Source of the DNA: Neolecta irregularis DAH-3
Taxonomy: Eukaryota > Ascomycota > Neolectomycetes > Neolectales > Neolectaceae
Direction of reading: 5' to 3'
NCBI GenBank assembly: GCA_001929475.1
Contig: LXFE01001513.1
Coordinates: forward strand, 3,825-39,797
DNA length: 35,973 bases
Shown: piece after piece, positions 30,710 to 35,973 of the stretch
Position numbering within the stretch: the stretch's first letter is position 1
How the letters are laid out: every line of letters starts with the position of its first letter
Translations under genes and position numbers: made by a program
Notes under the pieces: model-generated
Databases searched by the model: none
Told to the model about the DNA's origin: nothing
Seen by the model: the letters and a program-made list of their open reading frames with translations, nothing else

Positions 30710-31545
30710 AAAAGCTTGGCGAACACATGAAGGACTTTTCGGTATTGCAGGTTTTTGGCGCAACTCTAAAAGGATATTGCCTTGTGCTTTTCCGTCAGAT
30801 ATAGTAACTCTTGTAAATAACAGGTATGTGATATTTGATATATTTGACTGCTAAATTGTTTATCGAATGATGTATAACCTGTATTTTGCCACATATATAC
30901 AGTCCGGAAACCCATTTTGCATCGCTCAAGTCTCTTGACCAAAGGTTTATAGAATAAGAGTTTGTATTGTTCCTTTGATCGGTAAATAGCGGACAGGATC
31001 CATATTTTTCAACAAAATACTTTCGTAAAGGTTGATGGAGAGGGTTACTAACAAAGTCGATACAGGGTATGGAAATTCCTTGTGTCAAGACATAAGTAAG
31101 AGGAAACACCCTGACATAAATTTGGGCCGAAACCACTTTCTTTTGAAATTAGGTTGGCGAAAAATCCCAAAAGAATACAGATTCCCCAATGTTAGCATAG
31201 TTTCTTGCTGTATACTTGCTATAATCCATTCAAAATATAGAAATCTTTTTAAGAAATATGTTCAACCCGTATCTGTCGATATACCATTAACTTTCAGGTG
31301 ATACGTCGTTGAAGGTTGAGATCCAAAAAAAAGAAAACTTGTTCTAGGCTCAATTCTCATCCGTGCAAACATATTGGATGACGCAGGATAAAAGGAAGCC
31401 ATCTTCAAAGTTTGTGGGAAAGAAGATTTTGATAGCGATTACAAAATTTGATTTTGAGGGAGCGAAGGTTTGAAGATTTGTTAGAGGAAAGATTGTGAAG
31501 AAAGAGGTGCAGCAAGCAAAGTATGATTTTGTATTTACAGAGCGT
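30710..31545. other. Intergenic between convergent SLX4 and RPS21
   Basis: About 835 bp, AT-rich. Frames at 30795-31136 (minus) and 31032-31301 (plus) are low in information and antisense to each other. The frame at 31350-31568 (minus) is out-of-frame read-through of RPS21 exon 3. No gene is supported. Confidence 0.5.
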
Positions 31546-31890
31546 TTATCGCTGAGCACTCCAAACACTGAAGGGTTAGACTTGTTCCAGCGAAAAGGAG
31601 AAGGTACCCCTTGATGATATTATCCTCTGTAGCTAATCGATTGATACAATCATCACTTTCTCCTTTCATTCTCACAGATCCTGAAATATTATATGTGGTA
31701 TTTTGCCCTGGAATAGCTTGGCCGTTGTCATCCACGTCGCAGATGGAAATTTGAACTGAAGCATGATCTTTTGCCTGAATCAGACGGCTGGTCGCCGAGC
31801 TGTGGAGTCGGAAGCTTGATCTACCAAAAAAACAATATACCATTTTCTGGGAACGTATAATTCTACGAGTCTGCCGCTATCGTTTTCCAT
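31546..31890 (-). CDS. RPS21: 40S ribosomal protein S21 (eS21)
   Basis: Small-subunit ribosomal protein needed for 18S rRNA 3' maturation. Exons 31890-31841, 31799-31608 and 31567-31546 total 264 nt and close as 87 residues, exactly the yeast length. The protein starts [20 protein letters not shown], followed by [11 protein letters not shown]-type sequence (here [18 protein letters not shown]), [20 protein letters not shown], and ends VWSAQR. Introns are 41 nt, early as usual for ribosomal protein genes, and 40 nt. Ignoring the last intron would lose the invariant VWSAQR end. Divergent from the molybdopterin synthase gene. Confidence 0.96.
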
Positions 31891-32279
31891 ATTTGTGAGT
31901 GGAGATGCGGAAATATGCTTTGGTGGTTAAACTTTGATGAGACTGCTTTTGACGTCCATAATTAACCATTGAATCCCCTTCCACCTCCAACCTCTACAAT
32001 TAATATTCACCAACTGCTGGTTTATACTAGGTAGGCTTACTTTTTCAACTTTTGCGAAAGATATCCATGATGTTTTTAGCATGTATTACCCGAAGCGGAC
32101 ATTCTGTTCGTTGCAAGCGGAGAAATCCAATCCTGACTTTTTACACACTTTTATTGTTTTCTGTGGTCGTACTGATATCTCCCCTAGGATATATGAATCG
32201 GTCGCATCAGGATTAAAAAGTAATTAGATCCGTAATTACTTTTTGTTTACTACAAGTTTAACCACCACTTTCATATTCT
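31891..32279. promoter_or_regulatory. Divergent promoter region RPS21 / MOCS2A
   Basis: 389 bp between the ATGs of two divergent genes. Rich in pyrimidine/AT tracts; I cannot assign a specific ribosomal-protein promoter element. Regulatory role inferred from position only. Confidence 0.4.
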
Positions 32280-32602
32280 ATGTATCCATCAAACTTGGAA
32301 TCCAGCAAAGAAAAGGTACAATCATGATAATCAGTCCAAGCTGATACAAGACTTTCAAAGCGCTTTACTTTGCGGCAGCTAAAGATGCTACCCAGATGAC
32401 TTGCGAAAATATTCCCATGCCGAATACTACCCTTACAATGGCCAATCTTTCAGAGTTTCTTGCACAACGGCATCCAGCTTTAAAGCGGAGACAGATACTG
32501 GAGGGATGTTTATTTACTGTAAACGAAGAGTATGTCGATCCCGAGACAATAATAAAGCATGGGGACGAGGTGGCAATTATACCACCTGTTAGTGGAGGAT
32601 GA
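32280..32602 (+). CDS. MOCS2A: Molybdopterin synthase sulfur carrier subunit (MoaD/MOCS2A)
   Basis: Beta-grasp sulfur carrier of molybdenum cofactor synthesis; its C-terminal glycine is thiocarboxylated and donates sulfur to precursor Z through the large subunit. Exons 32280-32315 and 32351-32602 close as 95 residues. The intron (32316-32350, 35 nt) is needed to supply the first strand TFKALYFAAAKDAT, matching the family KVLYFA-A-E/D start. Then come LSEFLAQRHPALKR, LFTVNEEYVDPETIIKHGDE and the diagnostic VAIIPPVSGG ending in a double glycine. The large subunit is not in this window. Alternative: another ubiquitin-like carrier such as Urm1, but the ending PPVSGG and the length favour MoaD. 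Confidence 0.92.
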
Positions 32603-33041
32603 AAGGAATCCCGAATAATGTTTTTATTAATGTCAATTAGAGGGCGTATATCAATTGAACAATACGAGTGGGGATAAAACCATGGATTGGCAGACTAATA
32701 GATATGAAGCCCCTTAACTAATATGCCTCTGAAAATATCGGTAATCTGTATCCAACAAAGGAAGATTAGAAATACCATGATTGTTTGAATACTTTACTAC
32801 CAAGCATGCTGAACTACTGCAATGCCAGTCCTGAAAGGTTCAAAGTCAATTTTCGCCGGGCAGCCTCAAAGGGCAAAAGGAAACGCAGATATCATCTAGT
32901 GGTAAGGTAGCAATGTTCCTTTGTGGCGTTGGTTATTGGAAAGGGTTAAAGCGAAACCTCATCTCTGCAAAGTTTCCATTTCAAATCGACTACACAAATT
33001 AATTCACAAACGATTTCATGGTAAGCGCCTTGCAGAGAAAT
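32603..33041. other. Intergenic, nothing recognised
   Basis: About 440 bp. A short frame (MPVLKGSKSIFAG, from about 32822) ends quickly. A stretch at about 32890-32910 recalls a tRNA D-arm but no tRNA fold follows. Confidence 0.45.
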
Positions 33042-33959
33042 ATGTCCAATAGGCAGTCTAGGTTAGAAATAATTGGCCCTGAGGGTCTTCGAATTGGTAA
33101 CATCATTTTCCGAGGTCTGCAGTTGACGAGAAAGACGGTCGTCGGTGGAATGAACTGCGTCGGTTTCAATGTAGAGTAGGACTTCGACCCGAGGCAGATG
33201 GCTCTTCGTACGTTGAACACGGAAATTCCAAAGTTATGTGTGTGGTGAACGGACCACATGAACCATCAACTCGATCAACTACAAAAGCGAATATTAATGT
33301 CGAATTTACAATTGCGGCCTTTAGCGAAACTGATCGAAAGAAAAGAAATCGGACGGATAGGTATGTGGTCGGTTGAAATGAGTCGGTAACGATTAGACGG
33401 ATACAGGAATATAGTATGGCGATCCAGAAAGCGTTTGATATCGCTGTATTAACCAGCTTGATTCCGAGGAGCCAGATTGATGTGAAGGTCCATGTTTTGT
33501 CACAGGACGGAGGTTTGGGAGTGATTCTGTGCCTTTCTAATCAAAGGGTTGTTACAAAGTGTAATAAATGCGGCCACGTTGGCACTTGTTGATGCTGGTG
33601 TACCAATGACGGATTATGTTTGTGCATGTAATGCAGGATGCTTGCAAGATGATGTATTACTTGGTACCCCACAGGTTTTATTTTTACCAAGCTGACGGTA
33701 GACTTGAACAACATCGAGGAGAATGACCTCTCGTGGTGCACGGTTGCAACGTTGGGGAAATCAGGCCAAGTCACATTGCTACAGGTATCTGTATTGTCAA
33801 AAGAGATTTAATGTTTAGATGGAAAACAAAGTGCAGATGGAACGGTTTGAAACTATAATGGCTGTTGCCATCTCTGGATGCGAGCAGATCCATACTATTA
33901 TGGACGACACTGTGAGGAGAACGAGTAAGGGCTTTCTAGAAAAGCTTAAAGTGCGGTGA
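33042..33959 (+). CDS. RRP41: Exosome core subunit RRP41/SKI6 (RNase PH fold)
   Basis: Ring subunit of the RNA exosome, 3' RNA processing and decay in nucleus and cytoplasm. Exons 33042-33096, 33135-33360, 33397-33512, 33547-33663, 33702-33784 and 33819-33959 total 738 nt and close as 245 residues, the size of yeast Ski6. Landmarks are SRLEIIGPEGLRI, DGRRWNELRRFQCRV, ADGSSYVEHGNSKVMCVVNG, the polarity strand NVEFTIAAFSETDRKKR, IDVKVHVLSQDGG, INAATLALVDAGVPMTDYV and the C-terminal helix MERFETIMAVAISGCEQIHT. Introns are 34-38 nt, all GT-AG; the 38 nt one at 33664-33701 has a nearer AG that would break DLNNIEE. Same strand as the molybdopterin synthase gene. Confidence 0.95.
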
Positions 33960-34173
33960 GCATAGACAGGAAGTGGGCAGAGTTAGATATGAAACGAATA
34001 ACCAAGTGTATGCATATAACCTTGCCGTAGAGTATAACTGGCATGCGTGAGACAAAAAATCCAAGTACATCTAGAATATAAACCCACGAGTACGCGTGAT
34101 GTACATTTTCAACTCCGCCAGCATAATTAGCGACATAACCAAAAAGAGCAAACATATTTGTTTTTCCGGGCAT
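33946..34173 (-). pseudogene. Possible RTA1-like membrane protein fragment
   Basis: A minus-strand open frame with hydrophobic, aromatic sequence (ALFGYVANYAGGVENVHHAY, SWVYILDVLGFF) recalls the penultimate membrane segments of RTA1-like fungal seven-helix proteins (R-x-x-E-x-x-G-G...H-E/Y-x-x-x-Y-x-x-D). The rest of the family (N-terminal helices, HPG motif) is not seen in the 270 bp upstream. It overlaps the last codons of RRP41. It is probably a fragment or a chance frame. Confidence 0.25.
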
Positions 34174-34447
34174 TTTGCATTATAAAAGGACTCTTGCCGC
34201 GCTCCACTGTTCTTCACTTACCTGGCGGCGGTCCCTGTAGCTCACAAATTATGGGGAGTCGACTTTTGGACTGGGCATTGCACAGCGTTTGGTACATGGT
34301 CGCAAATGTACCTTCGGGTCATTTGGTCGCATAATCTTTGATGGCGTCCGAAAGGACTTGCAGCTTTTTGCTTCTTTTCAGGGTAAAACTTGAACAGATG
34401 TGGGGGGTAAAATGCAGTTTAAATAAAGTACAGTTTCTAATATATGT

Positions 34448-35883
34448 TTACACCATCTCTGTATCTCGAAGTAGTTCTTTTGGGGATTCCCACTTCAGAT
34501 CCTTGCCCGATCCCTCTTCTTCCCGGTCTTCCCGTATGATATTATCGTCGTCTGCTATATCATAGCCGCCCGGCGCAAATTCCTGCATCTGCACACTGGG
34601 TGCTCCATTTAAAAAGCGAAGCTGTTCCATGACCTTGACGCGGAGATTCTCGAGGCTCTTTCTGGAATTGCGGTTTTCGACGCGGCCTGTAAGCTGTGGA
34701 TGCAGATTGTAGTCTGGTCGAAAGAATTCCCTGTATGCGGTATCAGGAAGCTTGTTGCCCAACTCAACATCCAGAAAGCAAGCTGCATATGAGCACACCA
34801 CCACCAACAAACACATACCCGTTTCATATGCCCAGCAGCGGGCGACATTCCGGACGGTGTAACCTCCTCCGCCAACTACAAGCATCGGAAGCCCAAAGCT
34901 TTTTGCAAAGCGCACACATTCGCCATGTGCCTTTATGCTGAGATTGAAACATCCCAGGCGATCACAACCGAGCGAATCGGCTCCACACTGAAGCACGACC
35001 GCCGTCGGACGATAGGAATTGATACAAGGCTCGAGAATGGATTTGAACAGCTGGACATAGGACTGGTCGTCGATGCCGTCTTTGAGAGGGATATTCAAGG
35101 AGTGGTGTTTGCCGACATCGCCGCCTATTTCACTGCTGTTTCCGGTGCCGGGAAAGAAGTCGCCGTTGTACTTGTGGAGCGACAGCGTCATGACTCTGTC
35201 TGTGTTGTAGAACGCTTCCTGCACGCCGTCTCCGTGGTGGATATCAATATCGATATAGAGCACGCGGGGATGGTATCGCAGCAGATCCAGGATGGCGAGA
35301 ACGATATCGTTGATGAAGCAAAACCCGCTTGCTTCGAATTTCTTGGCGTGGTGCAGTCCGCCGCTCCAGTTGATCGCAATGTCCGACTGGCCGCTGATCA
35401 ATTTCCTTGCCGCATCCAGGCTTGCGCCTGCGTATATACTGCAGAAATCATAGACACCGTCAAACACCGGACAGTCGTCGCCCACATTGAATTTTTGGAA
35501 TACCGAGGCAAAGGTATGTGCGTTGTCCGGCGTGACCCTGGCGGTCAACGAGTGCGACAAGGGCATTACTTTTGCAGAAAGTCTACATATTCCGGCGCAT
35601 GGAAGGCGCTGATCTGCGCAGCGGATGCTTTGCGCGGCTGGTATACATCCATGTAGTTGTGCAGTCCATATCCCATCACCAAATGATTTGTGAGCGTTAG
35701 GCGGTGCGGCTTCATCTGCCTGTCAGCATCGTCAAAATAAAAGCGCACTGGATGCCGCTCGCCGAAATGAAAATTGCCTACAGCAGCATCATGGTGGTAC
35801 GAAACACGCTGATACTGGCGGCCATTTCTGTAAGACAGAGTATCAGCATCGCGGATGGTGAGTGTTTCATCTCCTTCAAACAT
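34448..35883 (-). CDS. HOS2: Class I histone deacetylase, HOS2/HDAC3 type
   Basis: Zinc lysine deacetylase, catalytic subunit of Set3C/NCoR-like complexes in the nucleus. Exons 35883-35749, 35715-35570, 35537-34819 and 34782-34448 total 1335 nt and close as 444 residues (yeast Hos2 is about 450). Active-site elements are intact: the tandem-histidine loop [19 protein letters not shown], the zinc ligands in [12 protein letters not shown] and [12 protein letters not shown], and the catalytic tyrosine in [46 protein letters not shown] and [12 protein letters not shown] mark the N-terminus. The tail is acidic ([12 protein letters not shown]). Introns are 33, 32 and 36 nt; the 33 and 36 nt ones are multiples of three without stops, so unspliced reading still looks open. 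HOS2 rather than RPD3 is chosen from [12 protein letters not shown] context and [14 protein letters not shown]. Confidence 0.95.
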
Positions 35884-35949
35884 GCGAAATGAATAAATTG
35901 CAGTTGGGGTGGTGAGTCAATCACGCCCTGCTCTGACTCGTTACCGACA
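35884..35949. promoter_or_regulatory. Compact bidirectional promoter with AP-1/Gcn4-type site
   Basis: 66 bp between the HOS2 ATG and a divergent ATG at 35950. Contains TGAGTCA (35913-35919), the consensus bZIP AP-1/Gcn4 site, and a second tgactc. Function inferred. Confidence 0.45.
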
Positions 35950-35973
35950 ATGGCAGACGCGGCAGCTGTACTC
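35950..35973 (+). CDS. Start of a divergent gene, cut by the window edge
   Basis: ATG at 35950 in strong context (A at -3, G at +4) opens MADAAAVL and runs off the end. The geometry mirrors the SSU72/NBP2 pair. Eight codons are too few to identify a family. Confidence 0.4.

Noticed and set aside
32880-32960. tRNA-like stretch (tctagtggtaa)
   Set aside because: Resembles a D-arm but there is no acceptor pairing, anticodon stem or standard T-loop; no tRNA can be folded by eye.
34925-35656. 243-codon plus-strand frame
   Set aside because: Antisense shadow of the HOS2 catalytic exons in GC-richer DNA; the minus frame has all active-site motifs.

Overview
This is a eukaryotic, almost certainly fungal, nuclear window. 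Its genes are broken by very short introns (mostly 32-47 nt). The gene content is fungal: SPA2-type polarisome scaffold, tricalbin, ENT3-like epsin, NBP2-like SH3 adaptor, SSU72, SLX4, RPS21, RRP41, a HOS2-type histone deacetylase and two NCS1 purine/cytosine permeases. I cannot fix the phylum from sequence alone; a basidiomycete or another compact-intron fungus would fit. Gene models were spliced by hand. Those marked 'closes' give an uninterrupted frame of the expected family length.

Left half (1-12156), accessory-like. Two homologous NCS1 permease genes lie tail to tail as a diverged inverted duplication (691-2493 plus, 3533-5362 minus). Between them is a spacer with a ~92 bp tandem repeat. 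After this come about 7 kb poor in recognisable genes: a decayed retroelement integrase fragment, two orphan coding frames (7557-8086 and 9244-9900), short direct repeats, a GC-rich hairpin with a G-quadruplex pattern, and a telomere-like run.

Middle (12157-26894), gene-dense. Tricalbin (SMP plus C2 domains) and SPA2 are in tandem on the minus strand. SSU72 (minus) and NBP2 (plus) diverge with 67 bp between start codons, and ENT3 (minus) is convergent with NBP2. A second SPA2-family gene (plus) lacks a clear N-terminal SHD. SPA2 and its paralogue are in opposite orientation about 5 kb apart. SPA2, tricalbin, epsin and NBP2 all belong broadly to cell cortex, membrane traffic or stress biology; I regard their adjacency as ordinary linkage.

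Right half (26895-35973), housekeeping. A telomere-like head-to-head repeat sits beside a perfect hairpin upstream of a nine-exon cyclophilin with a possible mitochondrial presequence. Then come SLX4, RPS21, the molybdopterin synthase small subunit (divergent from RPS21), RRP41, a weak RTA1-like fragment and a HOS2/HDAC3-class deacetylase. The start of another divergent gene lies at the window edge.

I found no clear new molecular system. The most unusual signals are the recurrent GC-AG introns, the inverted NCS1 pair, the SHD-less SPA2 paralogue and the interstitial telomere-like junction.
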